A stretch of 64,000 bases of DNA from Clostridiales bacterium. Lineage in GTDB: Bacteria; Bacillota; Clostridia; Lachnospirales; Lachnospiraceae. Shown one piece after another: positions 9,201-17,887 of the stretch. A program made the translations under genes and the position numbers. The notes beneath the pieces are model-generated. The model did no database searches and had not been told where the DNA came from. It worked only from the letters and a program-made list of their open reading frames with translations. Location of the stretch: contig JAHABX010000005.1 in NCBI GenBank assembly GCA_018376135.1, positions 1 through 64,000 of the forward strand, read 5' to 3'. The stretch's first letter is position 1; each line of letters starts with the position of its first letter.

Positions 9201-10214
9201 AAGGTACATTCCAATCAAAGCGGGATACTCTACGGGGTAGTCAGGAAATATACCCTCTCCGCTTGGGCTGAAATGGAATGGGAGCAGGCGCTTGGGGCTC
9301 TGTGTCTGGACTATGAACAGAATAATCAGAAGTTGAGAGCTGCATACCGTCAGAGGGACTGGGACGAATTCTGGAAGTGGACAGGCATGGTCGGTGCAAA
9401 CGGAAGTGGTCGGAATCTGGGCATTCGTCTGTATCTGGAGGAACAGGAGAAAGCAGAGGACCAGATTCCGCAGATGAATGAGGAAGAGCTGGCACATCTT
9501 CTGTTTGTAACCGCGGTTAATCTGCAGGATCATGATCTGGAGGAGGATGAGCAGCAGATCATGAAAGCGGCTTATGAGGAGTATCTCAGACGGGACTGGG
9601 AGATTCCCTGGGTCAATATCTGGGCAAGGAGGATCGCTCTGTATCTGCTGAATGAAAAAGAGGCGGCGGAGCTTGTGAATGCATCGGATCAGTATGAGGC
9701 ATTTGTCCAGAAGGAAGAAGCCCTCTATCTGCACGGAGAAAAGGCAGTGACGGGAAAGAGCGTGGAGAATCTGTGGGAGAGTATTATCTGGATGCTGGAA
9801 GCGGTCCGGAAGGATCATCCGATTTTCCGGGTCATCCCGTCGACCCTTGTTTCGGCTCCGAAGACAGAGGGCAGCCTTCCTGCCGGAAAATACAGGCAGC
9901 TTCTGAGGTTCAGCTGCGTAGAACCCTTGCGTGAGCTGGGACGTCTGCTGTTTTTGATGCGGGTCCCGGACTGGAATCCGGAGGAGACAGAAGAGCTGGG
10001 AGAACAGGTGACGGCATACCTGAAGAGAACCGGCATAAAGGACTGTGCCCTTTTTCTGAAGCTTGGGGAGACCTATGATGTGAAACGCAGTCCGGTGGAT
10101 GCAGTCTACCTGAGTATGTATCAATATCTTCTGGAAGCGGATATGCAGACCGGGCAGAGGCGGAAGTACCTGAAGCGGCTGTGCGGGCTGGCATATCAGA
10201 AGATACAGGCTTAG
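6264..10214 (+). CDS. NACHT-domain (NLR-like) STAND NTPase
   Basis: A 1316-aa protein from ATG 6264, chosen because GGGGAG lies 7 nt upstream; an in-frame TTG at 6240 would overlap the KAP gene. Walker A is GTAGQGKST (267-275). Walker B is WIFVFDGLDEVPSS (about 376-389), with the acidic pattern typical of NACHT, followed by the sensor strand CTSRPQGN (418-425). A later RSMQEFLAANG segment matches the conserved end of the NACHT winged-helix region. About 700 C-terminal residues are helical and leucine-rich, likely a repeat sensor. The first 240 residues match no effector I recognise. Bacterial NACHT proteins (bNACHT, Avs relatives) sense phage proteins; such a role here is inferred. Confidence 0.88.
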   Translation: MSIVRFDQTRTSIWEVLMEHMMYECGKKSDGAVHMLDGGWMEIREDLSFACVNRMMKKDSRCCILDCSEELSLDEMAELEEQWMEMESEEPEGAPGDRQVIYYLVNLDSRIPEQEACLTRLRESLEQNEGEACERYFWDISVIETILQELPQIREQYVSYPEYAGARERLFTDEQRSCLSTLGRYLEKCFMEDRFSKMEQAGSVTDEKVALQKVFVDLEAFREQGNRNGRPGMFVDEMIRLGNHVNRYVKTFRKEEHLVKRDYLLLGTAGQGKSTVCQYLIQIYRAAWLEQNSAHGSRKEVGSFQQEYEKSQCTKVQCRRIPIHIVVKEYAAWLQKQAEQGEALDVLLYMREQIRRKTGEEIRLEILRELLAKLSWIFVFDGLDEVPSSSNRERLTGEIRDFRDGELRRANCDGVVICTSRPQGNLEGLVDAFFLRLRLADFSQERCLIYLDRLMEQMSSSSEEKARFMEVLGESAGDPVVSHLMKSPLQATIVAILVKTGGKPPRDRYNLFDTYYQTMKNREKQKDTLESLHDTLDWMDDIHYRLALRLQKESESDRNPSAAITEEPFLQLIREYLEEMDDEIDAEELGRTFFHILTRRLCFITDVNTEGEYMFSIRSMQEFLAANGIVRQREQELITELNRIAPSAYWRNVFLFALGYMNKNMKHLEPEVCRICGKLNGEDCTPAQYSLEKISCAGSLLALDILIEGIYKGAVKIEKKYCSLFFQIKNPAEAVMDELREYSRLSAEKKEYLRREYILPQLKTEKENLTLWYLLSMSEGMDEVLEHVKQMKLSAAQQREVLWFLREKFSLWDSDAAEAIGKCLAELLEQTEGDMRISYEDACQVLCHAKPAVDSKAFALICKALLQEIDFRRRKIRMRGAAMKYLPDFWGRFEEILLKLNNGRTALDLAEVLTFQWRAFAVEKGEREVLEEAKIWFEQTGLDIEAVFLDLLLYPDAAHAGIYVDRLWKETIDERRRWLKVHSNQSGILYGVVRKYTLSAWAEMEWEQALGALCLDYEQNNQKLRAAYRQRDWDEFWKWTGMVGANGSGRNLGIRLYLEEQEKAEDQIPQMNEEELAHLLFVTAVNLQDHDLEEDEQQIMKAAYEEYLRRDWEIPWVNIWARRIALYLLNEKEAAELVNASDQYEAFVQKEEALYLHGEKAVTGKSVENLWESIIWMLEAVRKDHPIFRVIPSTLVSAPKTEGSLPAGKYRQLLRFSCVEPLRELGRLLFLMRVPDWNPEETEELGEQVTAYLKRTGIKDCALFLKLGETYDVKRSPVDAVYLSMYQYLLEADMQTGQRRKYLKRLCGLAYQKIQA

Positions 10215-10225
10215 GGGGGAGAGGT

Positions 10226-13200
10226 ATGAAGGATACAGAGCAGCATTGTGGCCAGGGCGTTTCGTTCCGTATACCGGCTGCGATCGAGGCGGAGCTTTCG
10301 AATCTGGAAGAAAAATACAGGACACAGAACTGGTTTGGTGCAATTCTTGCAATTAAGGATGGCTATGAGATACTGATGAAATACTCCTGTCTGGCTTTGT
10401 GTGCGCTGATCTATGGAGTTGGGGAGGAGGATTTCTTCCGGATCCTCACCAATCCGGAGAAATCCATGTCGCTGGGGGACTGGTGCAACGATCTGTTAAA
10501 TGCGGCTGCCCGGAGTACATACATCCGTCAGAATGCAGAATACAGTGATTATTGCAAGAGCCTTTCGACACTGATCAGTGACACCGGAATCGTGCCCTGG
10601 AGAAATAATACGCTGGGGCATGGAGTTATGAAGTTTTCTGCAGATCAGGAAATGATTAGGGATATTGCAGAGAAGAGAAGGAAGCTTTACGATTTTCTGA
10701 AGGAACAGCAGAGAACACTGGAGAGGATCGCTGTATATGATGCGCCGGAAAAGCAGATGGAGCTGAGCCCGTTTGTCATATGGGATACTGGACGGATCCT
10801 GATGTTCGATTCTATGGACCGAGATGGAACCAGCCGGTATCTGGACTGTACAGAGCGCTGCCGGGTAAAAAGAGCGGATATACTCTGGACAGAAAAACGG
10901 AAAAAATATTATGGCGCACTGAATGCAGCCAATGAGGTCAAGGACTATTCTGCCGGTTATATTTCGGATCTGGATGAGATCCTGTCAGCATTTCATAAGA
11001 CATACGATTATGAGAAACCGCAGTACCTGACAGATTGTGTCAGGGGATGGCTGAAAAAATATGACAGCGGTATCTTTCTGCTGTCGGGAGACCGGGGGAC
11101 GGGAAAGTCTGCCTTTGTATATGCCTGTGATGAACTGCAGCATGATAAAGGAAGTCAGAAGATAAAGCTTTCCTTTGATGGTATAAAGACAGCAGTACGG
11201 GCATATTATGCCAGCCGGACGGAAATGCTGTCATCCGATGAGGCTGTACAGAATATTCTGGAACAGCTTCAAAGTACACCTGATGACAAATCCGTCCGAA
11301 TCCGGGGAATTGCAGAGTCTGCCTGGGTCAGGCTGCCGCTTGCTGAGAAAATAAAGGCATATCAGCGTGCTTACCGGGAGATCTGCGGAACGGACAAGAT
11401 GCTTGTCTTTGTGGATGGGATTGATGAACTGACCGAACATAATGGCGGACTTTTAGAATCGCTGCCGGAAGCAGGGAATGTGCCGGAAGGGGTATATCTT
11501 ATCGTGACCTGCCGCAGTGTGAAGGAAAGAATACCGGCTCTTGCAGCTGATTTTTGCGGAAGACACAGGTTTACAGAGCAGGTTTTGTTTGACCGAACCC
11601 AGGAAAATGGGGTCTTATTGAAAAGATATCTTAAAAAGCAGCTTAAAATAGAAGATGTGCTGGCGGATAAAATGGCGGAAATGATGGATTACAGATTTTC
11701 AGCAGTGCCCCTGCTAAGTGTTATGAAAAAAGAAGATATCGAAATGCTGGTAAAAACCAGAGACCGGCTGGATGATTGGACCATTCTGGAAGAATATATG
11801 AGAAGACTCTCAATACGCTACGGCAAGGCATATTTTTGCAGGCTGCTGCATATGGCTGTGATACTGGCGGAGACTCCGGCAGAAGCACTGGATCTGCAGG
11901 AGGTGGCATGGCTGTCTGAAAATCACGGTCTTACAACGCGGGAGATTGCCTTTTTATATGATTTAAGACCACTTCTTATGGAATTCAGAGACTACAGAGG
12001 AGCTGTGTACGGTTTTTCCGGTGCAGGATGGGTGGAAGCCATCCGCAATCTTTACCCGGACAGCTTAAAACAGCTTGCACTTGAATGGGAGCAGGATCTG
12101 TTGGAAATGAATACAACGGAAGAGAACGTATACCCGGAGATCCAATGGAACAGTTTTCTGTATAAGGCGTCGGTGCTTGGTTACTATTTTTCCCGGCTGG
12201 GACTGAAAATCAGAGACAAGGAGCTGCTTCAGAAGGTGATGTATGTGGCAGTGAGATTTCAAAAAGGAGTACAGAGCCATCAGATCTTTCGCAGCAAAAG
12301 ATGTCTGGATACCCTTTTTGAGACCTATATGCTGCAGTTAGAGCAAAGCTGTGAGGAACAAAATCTTCTTCTGTGTCTTGCTGTCTGCAACACCAATCTT
12401 CGTCTCTATGCAGTCCTGGGAATACAGAAGCAGATTTTTGCATTTACAGACCGATTGGATCAGATCCTCCAGAGGTACCAGTCAGAATGGGAGAACCACA
12501 GAGAAATCTGCATACAGGTCATTTCATATTTTTCCAATATGATCTGTGTCTGCGGGGATCTTTACGACCATCAAAGAGGCATTGGTTATTATGAAAGGGC
12601 TGCCCGGATCTATGGACAGATAAAGGATGAGATGTCGCATGCAGGGGAGAGGATACATGCTGTATGGAGTTCTCTCAGCCATAATTTTATCGGTATGATC
12701 CGAAATTATGATCCACCAGCAGCCGTCCGGGAAGTCGAGAAGCTGCTGCCGGATATGCGGCTGTGGAAGCGTGGATATGACGATGTCAGTCTTGGCTGTC
12801 TGGCGGCAATGTGCTATAAATCTGCCGGAGAACGAGACAAGCCCTACAGGATATTAAAGGAGTGTGTGGCCCGGATCGATCAGCTTGGGATGCCTGGAAA
12901 TCCTTCGGAAAACGAAATCTATCTGGTGACTCAGTGGAGATATTTTCAGTGTCTCCACGAAGACTATGATTTCTGCGGTATTTCTCTGCAGGAGGTGGAA
13001 CAGGCAGCGGACAGCCTGAATGTGATCATTGATTATATTGTAGGACTGGAGCGTAAGGGCTTTCCGGATATGAGCAAATGGAAGCCACAGATGATGATGA
13101 CTGCCGCACTGATCCAGTGCAGGATCTCCGTCATCCTTTCCCGAGTCGAAGGTACAAGTCAGAGAGTTCTGGAGCATCTTTATACCGGAACCCAGATGGC

Positions 13201-13441
13201 AGATAAAGTAATGGAAGTCTATCAGCTTCTGGATGAGACATGCGCGGGCTATGATCGGGTATCTGCCATGCAGAACTTTATCAATATTGGTGCGGTGTAT
13301 GCCTCTGCCTTTCAGTGGGCAAAGGGTGTGAGCATCATAGAAGATGCCATGGAGCGCTATGTACCGGAGAATGAGACGGAACAAAAGCTGTGGAATGGGA
13401 TGAAGGAAAAAGTTGAGGAGCTGCGGATGTATGGGAGGTGA
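10226..13441 (+). CDS. STAND-type NTPase with HEPN-like N-terminal domain and helical repeats
   Basis: A 1071-aa protein from ATG 10226, with the Shine-Dalgarno GGGGGGAGAGG just upstream; the frame opens earlier at a GTG inside the NACHT gene. Residues 1-165 are helical and contain WRNNTLGHG (125-133), an R-N-x4-H arrangement resembling the catalytic motif of HEPN RNases. Walker A is GDRGTGKSA (288-296), Walker B KMLVFVDGIDEL (391-402), and VYLIVTCRS (423-431) is the sensor strand. About 500 C-terminal residues look like TPR-type helical repeats. A plausible reading is a sensor-NTPase-RNase protein in an abortive-infection operon with the two genes before it. The HEPN call rests on one motif. 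Confidence 0.82.
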   Translation: MKDTEQHCGQGVSFRIPAAIEAELSNLEEKYRTQNWFGAILAIKDGYEILMKYSCLALCALIYGVGEEDFFRILTNPEKSMSLGDWCNDLLNAAARSTYIRQNAEYSDYCKSLSTLISDTGIVPWRNNTLGHGVMKFSADQEMIRDIAEKRRKLYDFLKEQQRTLERIAVYDAPEKQMELSPFVIWDTGRILMFDSMDRDGTSRYLDCTERCRVKRADILWTEKRKKYYGALNAANEVKDYSAGYISDLDEILSAFHKTYDYEKPQYLTDCVRGWLKKYDSGIFLLSGDRGTGKSAFVYACDELQHDKGSQKIKLSFDGIKTAVRAYYASRTEMLSSDEAVQNILEQLQSTPDDKSVRIRGIAESAWVRLPLAEKIKAYQRAYREICGTDKMLVFVDGIDELTEHNGGLLESLPEAGNVPEGVYLIVTCRSVKERIPALAADFCGRHRFTEQVLFDRTQENGVLLKRYLKKQLKIEDVLADKMAEMMDYRFSAVPLLSVMKKEDIEMLVKTRDRLDDWTILEEYMRRLSIRYGKAYFCRLLHMAVILAETPAEALDLQEVAWLSENHGLTTREIAFLYDLRPLLMEFRDYRGAVYGFSGAGWVEAIRNLYPDSLKQLALEWEQDLLEMNTTEENVYPEIQWNSFLYKASVLGYYFSRLGLKIRDKELLQKVMYVAVRFQKGVQSHQIFRSKRCLDTLFETYMLQLEQSCEEQNLLLCLAVCNTNLRLYAVLGIQKQIFAFTDRLDQILQRYQSEWENHREICIQVISYFSNMICVCGDLYDHQRGIGYYERAARIYGQIKDEMSHAGERIHAVWSSLSHNFIGMIRNYDPPAAVREVEKLLPDMRLWKRGYDDVSLGCLAAMCYKSAGERDKPYRILKECVARIDQLGMPGNPSENEIYLVTQWRYFQCLHEDYDFCGISLQEVEQAADSLNVIIDYIVGLERKGFPDMSKWKPQMMMTAALIQCRISVILSRVEGTSQRVLEHLYTGTQMADKVMEVYQLLDETCAGYDRVSAMQNFINIGAVYASAFQWAKGVSIIEDAMERYVPENETEQKLWNGMKEKVEELRMYGR

Positions 13442-13461
13442 TCCATCCCAGTTATTTGTTA

Positions 13462-13489
13462 TTGCACTCCCAAGTTTTTGTGTTATAAT
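13462..13489 (+). promoter_or_regulatory. Putative promoter of the first polysaccharide operon
   Basis: TTGCAC (13462-13467) and TATAAT (13484-13489) are 16 nt apart, with an extended -10 TG at 13481-13482. It lies in the 95-nt gap between the NTPase operon and the initiating sugar transferase and marks the boundary of the two units. Confidence 0.65.
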
Positions 13490-13536
13490 CATTATGTACT
13501 TTTGTGCAATTATATTGAATAGTGGTTGGTAATCAT

Positions 13537-14961
13537 ATGTATCGAAAGAGAAATCAATTAATGGAGATGATTGTCTGTCTGACAGATGCCCTTGCGATGA
13601 TATTCAGTCTGTTTGTGGCCGGGATGATTCGGTATCGCACGCTGAATGAGTTTGCGGCGGCAGAGAATCTGCGAAGTATGTGCAGTGTTATTTTGCTGCT
13701 GCATGTAATGGCATACTATCTCCTGAAAGTGTATGATGGTTTTTTTAAGCGCGGACGATACAAGGAATTGTTCCTGTCCGTGAAATATAATCTGGTTCTG
13801 GTTGCAGGAGCTACTCTGCTGGGATTTGGACTGAAGAGTGAGGTGTTCGTATCCCGTCTGGTCATGGGATATTTTTTTGTGTTGAACATTTTTATGATCT
13901 GGCTGGTACACCTTTTTATCAGAAATCGGGAAAGGGTGTTCCGCTGGAGCCGCAGAAGGGTGTCGAATCTGTTGATCGTTACATCATCAGAGCATCTGGA
14001 AGAGATCCTTCAACGGTTTCAAAAGTCCAAGGAGACAACATGGAATATAGCCGGCGTTGTCCTGCTGGGAGAACGGGATCTTCCGGAAAGAACAGATGGA
14101 ATTACGCTGATTCCGGATTCGGAAGACGCATATCTGGAATATGCGGCTCATAATGTGGTGGATGAAGTATTTATTCAGGCAGATGAGATACAGAAACGGG
14201 AGCATTTTCTGAAGAAAATGATTCTGGAATTTGAGAAGATGGGCGTGGTAGTTAACCTTAGTCTGGATCTTTTTAATATGGGGGGACCCGGGGAAAAAAG
14301 GATCTACAATCTGGAGCAGTATCATGTAGTTGCATTTTCCAGCCGCTTGTTTGACTATCGGATGGTCATTGCAAAGAGAGTTATGGATATTATGGGTGCC
14401 GTGATTGGTTTGGTGCTTACTTTACTTGTTGGTATTGTGCTGGCACCGATCTTGCTATTAGAGTCGCCGGGACCACTGATCTTCCATCAGAAGAGAGTGG
14501 GAGTCAATGGACGTATGTTTGACTTTTACAAATTCCGTTCCATGTATGCAGATGCGGAGGAGCGGAAAAAAGAATTGATGGCGCAGAATGAGATGAATGG
14601 TCTGATGTTCAAGATGGATAATGATCCACGTATTACAAAGGTGGGGGCATTTATCCGGAAGACCAGTATTGATGAGCTACCGCAGTTCTGGAATGTATTG
14701 AAGGGGGACATGAGTCTGGTGGGAACCCGTCCGCCGACAGTAGATGAATATGAGCAGTACAGCTATTATCAGAAGCGCCGCATCAGTTTCCGCCCCGGAA
14801 TCACCGGGTTATGGCAGGTCAGTGGACGAAGTGATATCAAGGATTTTGATGAGGTTGTGAAGCTGGATCTGGAATATATTGATAACTGGTCAATTCTGCT
14901 GGATCTGAAGATCATCTTTAAGACAGTTCTGATAGTATTCCGCGGAAGCGGAGCAAGATAA
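13537..14961 (+). CDS. Undecaprenyl-phosphate sugar-1-phosphate transferase (WbaP/EpsE type)
   Basis: A 474-aa polyprenyl glycosylphosphotransferase that starts repeat-unit synthesis by moving a sugar-1-phosphate from a nucleotide sugar to undecaprenyl phosphate. The N-terminal half has about four membrane helices and a nucleotide-binding-like cytoplasmic domain. The C-terminal third is the catalytic bacterial sugar transferase domain, with FHQKRVGVNG, FYKFRSM, IDELPQFWNVLKGDMSLVGTRPP and RPGITGLWQVSGRS. ATG 13537 is preferred over GTG 13522, though neither has a strong ribosome site. It is the first gene of the polysaccharide region, followed after 10 nt by the chain-length regulator. The transferred sugar cannot be told. 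Confidence 0.92.
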   Translation: MYRKRNQLMEMIVCLTDALAMIFSLFVAGMIRYRTLNEFAAAENLRSMCSVILLLHVMAYYLLKVYDGFFKRGRYKELFLSVKYNLVLVAGATLLGFGLKSEVFVSRLVMGYFFVLNIFMIWLVHLFIRNRERVFRWSRRRVSNLLIVTSSEHLEEILQRFQKSKETTWNIAGVVLLGERDLPERTDGITLIPDSEDAYLEYAAHNVVDEVFIQADEIQKREHFLKKMILEFEKMGVVVNLSLDLFNMGGPGEKRIYNLEQYHVVAFSSRLFDYRMVIAKRVMDIMGAVIGLVLTLLVGIVLAPILLLESPGPLIFHQKRVGVNGRMFDFYKFRSMYADAEERKKELMAQNEMNGLMFKMDNDPRITKVGAFIRKTSIDELPQFWNVLKGDMSLVGTRPPTVDEYEQYSYYQKRRISFRPGITGLWQVSGRSDIKDFDEVVKLDLEYIDNWSILLDLKIIFKTVLIVFRGSGAR

Positions 14962-14971
14962 AGGAGATAGT

Positions 14972-16438
14972 ATGAACGAGAATATGAATTATCCGTATGA
15001 GAATGAGCGAGAGATCGATCTGATTGATCTGATGTTTTATCTGATGAAGCAGTGGAAGACGTTGATTATGGCGGTTGTTATCGGTGCGATTCTGGGGAGT
15101 GGCATCTATGTGGTGAAGAAAAAAGAAGCTGATCAAAAGAAAACCATTGATATCTCGGCTGTTACAGAAGAAGATACTGAGGAAGCAATTAAGAATTATA
15201 AGGTTGATCCGGATGTGAAGGCAAATATGGAGCTTGCATATCAGTATCGCCAGTTATATAGAAAGCAGTTGGAGTATAACCAAAACTCTCCGATCATGCA
15301 GATGGATCCCAGTAAGGTTTATCAGGGAGAATTGAAGTATTATATTTCTGCGGGATATGATACTACTCTGGTCAAAACGTTATATCAGAATATTTTAGCT
15401 ACTGATGATATTTTATCGGAACTTAAAGATGCATCAGAGTTGGAATGCGAGGAGCAGTATATCAGAGAACTGATTGGCTGCGGCGTCAGTGAAGATGGAG
15501 ATGCTTCTATCAATATCAATAATGCAGCGGGAAAGACGCTTGAGGAATCCAGTTTTACTGCGAAAAATGTGTTGATTACGTATACGATTAACTCTATTGA
15601 TGAAGAATCCTGTGACAAAATGCTTGGTGTGATCCGCAGCAAGGTTGAGGAACTGAATCAAAAATGTCTGGATGAGTATGAAGATTATGAAATGACACCA
15701 ATTAATGACAGCGTGAGAGTTATTGCAAGCAGTGACTACTTAAGCAAGCAGAAGTCTAATGCAGATCAACTGAGCAATTATCTCAGTAATATGTCAAGAT
15801 TGGAAGGGGCTTTTGGAGAAGGTGATAAAGAATATTACAATGTAGTATATCTGTCTCGAGAGTACGAACAAGATGAAGAAGTAGTGGAAACTCCTGTGGT
15901 GGAGGAAGTGGAGCCGGTAAGTCCAGTAAAATGGCTGGTTATTGGAATTTTTCTGATGTGCGTATGCTGGGGTGGTTTCTATTTGGTGATATATTTGATG
16001 GACAGACGGATTAAAACAACAGATGAAGTGCGGAGTATGTATGGAATATCTCTGATTGGTCGATTGAGAGGAAAGGATGTAGGCAAAAAGAAAGATTGGG
16101 TGTGCCGGTTACATGAGAGATTTCAAGAACCGTTTGATTCGGAAGAGTATATTGTTGCAGCTATCAATGCTATGGGTAAAGAAAATGTTATACTTAGCGG
16201 GGAGATGGAAAATAGGGAGATAAAGAAGTTGGTAGAAACGGCACAAGCCTCCCGTTGCAAGATAGAAGCCGGTGATTCCATTAGAGAAAACTGCAAAGTA
16301 TTGGAAGTAGCAAAGAACGCAGATGGGGTTATTTTTATATTCGTCGTTGGAAAAACTAAACAGACAGAAATTCAGAGAGAATTAGAAATATGTAGTATTC
16401 AGAAAATTCCAGTGCTAGGAAGTATTGTGATTGAATAA
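14972..16438 (+). CDS. Wzz/YveK-type chain-length regulator with degenerate kinase-like tail
   Basis: A 488-aa polysaccharide co-polymerase. It has a short cytoplasmic N-terminus, a membrane helix at about 29-47, a large extracytoplasmic region and a second helix at about 322-346. In Gram-positives this protein usually pairs with a separate BY-kinase. Here the roughly 140 residues after the second helix resemble the end of a BY-kinase fold (KNADGVIFIFVVGKTKQTEI, then IPVLGSIVIE) but lack a Walker A loop and tyrosine tail. No kinase gene follows, so the tail may be a non-catalytic regulator. AAGGAGATAGT precedes the start. Confidence 0.88.
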   Translation: MNENMNYPYENEREIDLIDLMFYLMKQWKTLIMAVVIGAILGSGIYVVKKKEADQKKTIDISAVTEEDTEEAIKNYKVDPDVKANMELAYQYRQLYRKQLEYNQNSPIMQMDPSKVYQGELKYYISAGYDTTLVKTLYQNILATDDILSELKDASELECEEQYIRELIGCGVSEDGDASININNAAGKTLEESSFTAKNVLITYTINSIDEESCDKMLGVIRSKVEELNQKCLDEYEDYEMTPINDSVRVIASSDYLSKQKSNADQLSNYLSNMSRLEGAFGEGDKEYYNVVYLSREYEQDEEVVETPVVEEVEPVSPVKWLVIGIFLMCVCWGGFYLVIYLMDRRIKTTDEVRSMYGISLIGRLRGKDVGKKKDWVCRLHERFQEPFDSEEYIVAAINAMGKENVILSGEMENREIKKLVETAQASRCKIEAGDSIRENCKVLEVAKNADGVIFIFVVGKTKQTEIQRELEICSIQKIPVLGSIVIE

Positions 16439-16610
16439 TAGAGTTTAATCTGAATATTTAAAAAGTAAAGCAGAGAGTAGCTAGTATTGAAGGTTTATAT
16501 GTGATTCTGTGTCAACTGTCTGCTGTTATAACATGAGTTGTTCTTTGACAGTGAGATTTATAGCAAGTGGAATGGATAAAATAAAACTTTCAAACTAAAA
16601 GGAGATGGAG

Positions 16611-17837
16611 ATGGTGCAGGATGTGTTTATAATTGGTTCTAAATCGCTGGGAGCTTATGGTGGCTATGAAACATTTGTCTACAAGCTGACAGAGTACCAT
16701 CAGAATAATGTAAATATTAAATACCATATAGCCTGTAAAGCAAATGGAGATGGGTGCATGGATGAGGCAAAGCTAGATGGAATAAAGAGAATATCAGACA
16801 CAGAGTTCGAATTTCATAATGCGCATTGTTTCAAAATCCATGTTCCGGATATTGGATCCGCGGTGGCAATTTATTACGATATTGCTGCATTGAAATATTG
16901 CTGTGATTATATCAGAAAGAATAATATTAAAAAACCGATTGTTTATATTCTTGCATGTAGAATTGGACCATTTTCGGGGTACTTTCAGCGTAGGATTCAT
17001 AAACTTGGAGGAAAGGTATATTTAAATCCTGATGGACATGAATGGATGAGAGCTAAATGGAGTTGGCTTATTCGTAAATACTGGAAGATTTCAGAGCAGA
17101 TGATGATTAAACACTGTGATCTTGCAATATGCGATTCGGTAAATATTGAAAGATATATTCATAAATGTTATGACGGTAAGGGGATTAAAGGATGCAATCC
17201 AAAAACAACTTTTGTTGCATATGGAGCAGATACAAGAAAAAGTATATTGAAAGATGATGATCCCAAATTCGTGAATTGGCTACAGTCTAAGGGTCTTGAT
17301 AAAAAGAAATTTTTCATGTTATGTGGTCGTTTCGTTCCAGAAAACAATTATGAGACAATGATTCGTGAATTTATGAAAACGAATACTAAATGTGACTTAG
17401 TCCTTATTACGAATGTAAATGATAAGTTTTTAGAGGAGCTAGAGGAAAAATTACATTTTAAGGATGATTCGAGAATTAAGTTTGTGGGTACGGTTTACGA
17501 CCAGGAGCTATTAAAAAAAATTCGAGAGAATGCCTATGGGTACTTCCATGGACATGAAGTAGGTGGGACTAATCCAAGTTTGTTGGAAGCATTAGGAAGT
17601 ACAAAGCTTAATTTGCTATTGGATGTTGGATTTAATCGTGAAGTTGCGGGAGATAGTGCTCTTTATTGGACAAAAGTATCTGGAAATTTGGCAACATTGA
17701 TTGAAAAGACAGACAAGATGAGTGTTGAAGAGATTGAGGAATATAGTCGAAAAGCTAAGCAGAGGATTTCAGATGCTTATAGTTGGCAGTATATATCGGA
17801 TTTATATGAAAAAATATTTATAAATGATGTGAAGTAG
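16611..17837 (+). CDS. DUF1972-type glycosyltransferase (rhamnosyltransferase-like)
   Basis: A 408-aa protein whose N-terminus IIGSKSLGAYGGYETF is the hallmark of the DUF1972 glycosyltransferase group (pneumococcal WchF/Cps2T relatives, often adding the second sugar). The C-terminal GT4-like domain includes FMLCGRFVPENN and GGTNPSLLEALG. ATG 16611 has GGAG 6 nt upstream; the ATG at 16605 abuts it. Composition drops to AT-rich here compared with the preceding genes, suggesting a change of origin. The 166-nt gap before it holds a TTGACA at 16545 without a good -10 partner; no terminator is seen. Confidence 0.87.
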   Translation: MVQDVFIIGSKSLGAYGGYETFVYKLTEYHQNNVNIKYHIACKANGDGCMDEAKLDGIKRISDTEFEFHNAHCFKIHVPDIGSAVAIYYDIAALKYCCDYIRKNNIKKPIVYILACRIGPFSGYFQRRIHKLGGKVYLNPDGHEWMRAKWSWLIRKYWKISEQMMIKHCDLAICDSVNIERYIHKCYDGKGIKGCNPKTTFVAYGADTRKSILKDDDPKFVNWLQSKGLDKKKFFMLCGRFVPENNYETMIREFMKTNTKCDLVLITNVNDKFLEELEEKLHFKDDSRIKFVGTVYDQELLKKIRENAYGYFHGHEVGGTNPSLLEALGSTKLNLLLDVGFNREVAGDSALYWTKVSGNLATLIEKTDKMSVEEIEEYSRKAKQRISDAYSWQYISDLYEKIFINDVK

Positions 17838-17887
17838 ATGGTATAGAACTTACAAGGAATAAAGAGGTATTATACCAAGAGGGAAGG

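Noticed and set aside
8955..10352. Minus-strand open frame of 465 aa opposite the NACHT gene
   Set aside because: Leucine/glutamine/proline-rich antisense translation of a helical coding region; no start signals or motifs.
13441..13460. Possible terminator hairpin after the NTPase operon (GGGA/TCCC)
   Set aside because: Only four pairs and no T-run follow; too weak to call.
16545..16573. TTGACA with a possible -10 (TGGAAT) before the DUF1972 glycosyltransferase
   Set aside because: The -10 match is poor at 17 nt spacing, so no promoter is claimed, though TTGACA itself is perfect.
17513..17520. A8 tract in the DUF1972 glycosyltransferase gene as a further phase-variable site
   Set aside because: Runs of this length are expected in AT-rich genes encoding Lys-Lys; frame is intact and nothing suggests switching.
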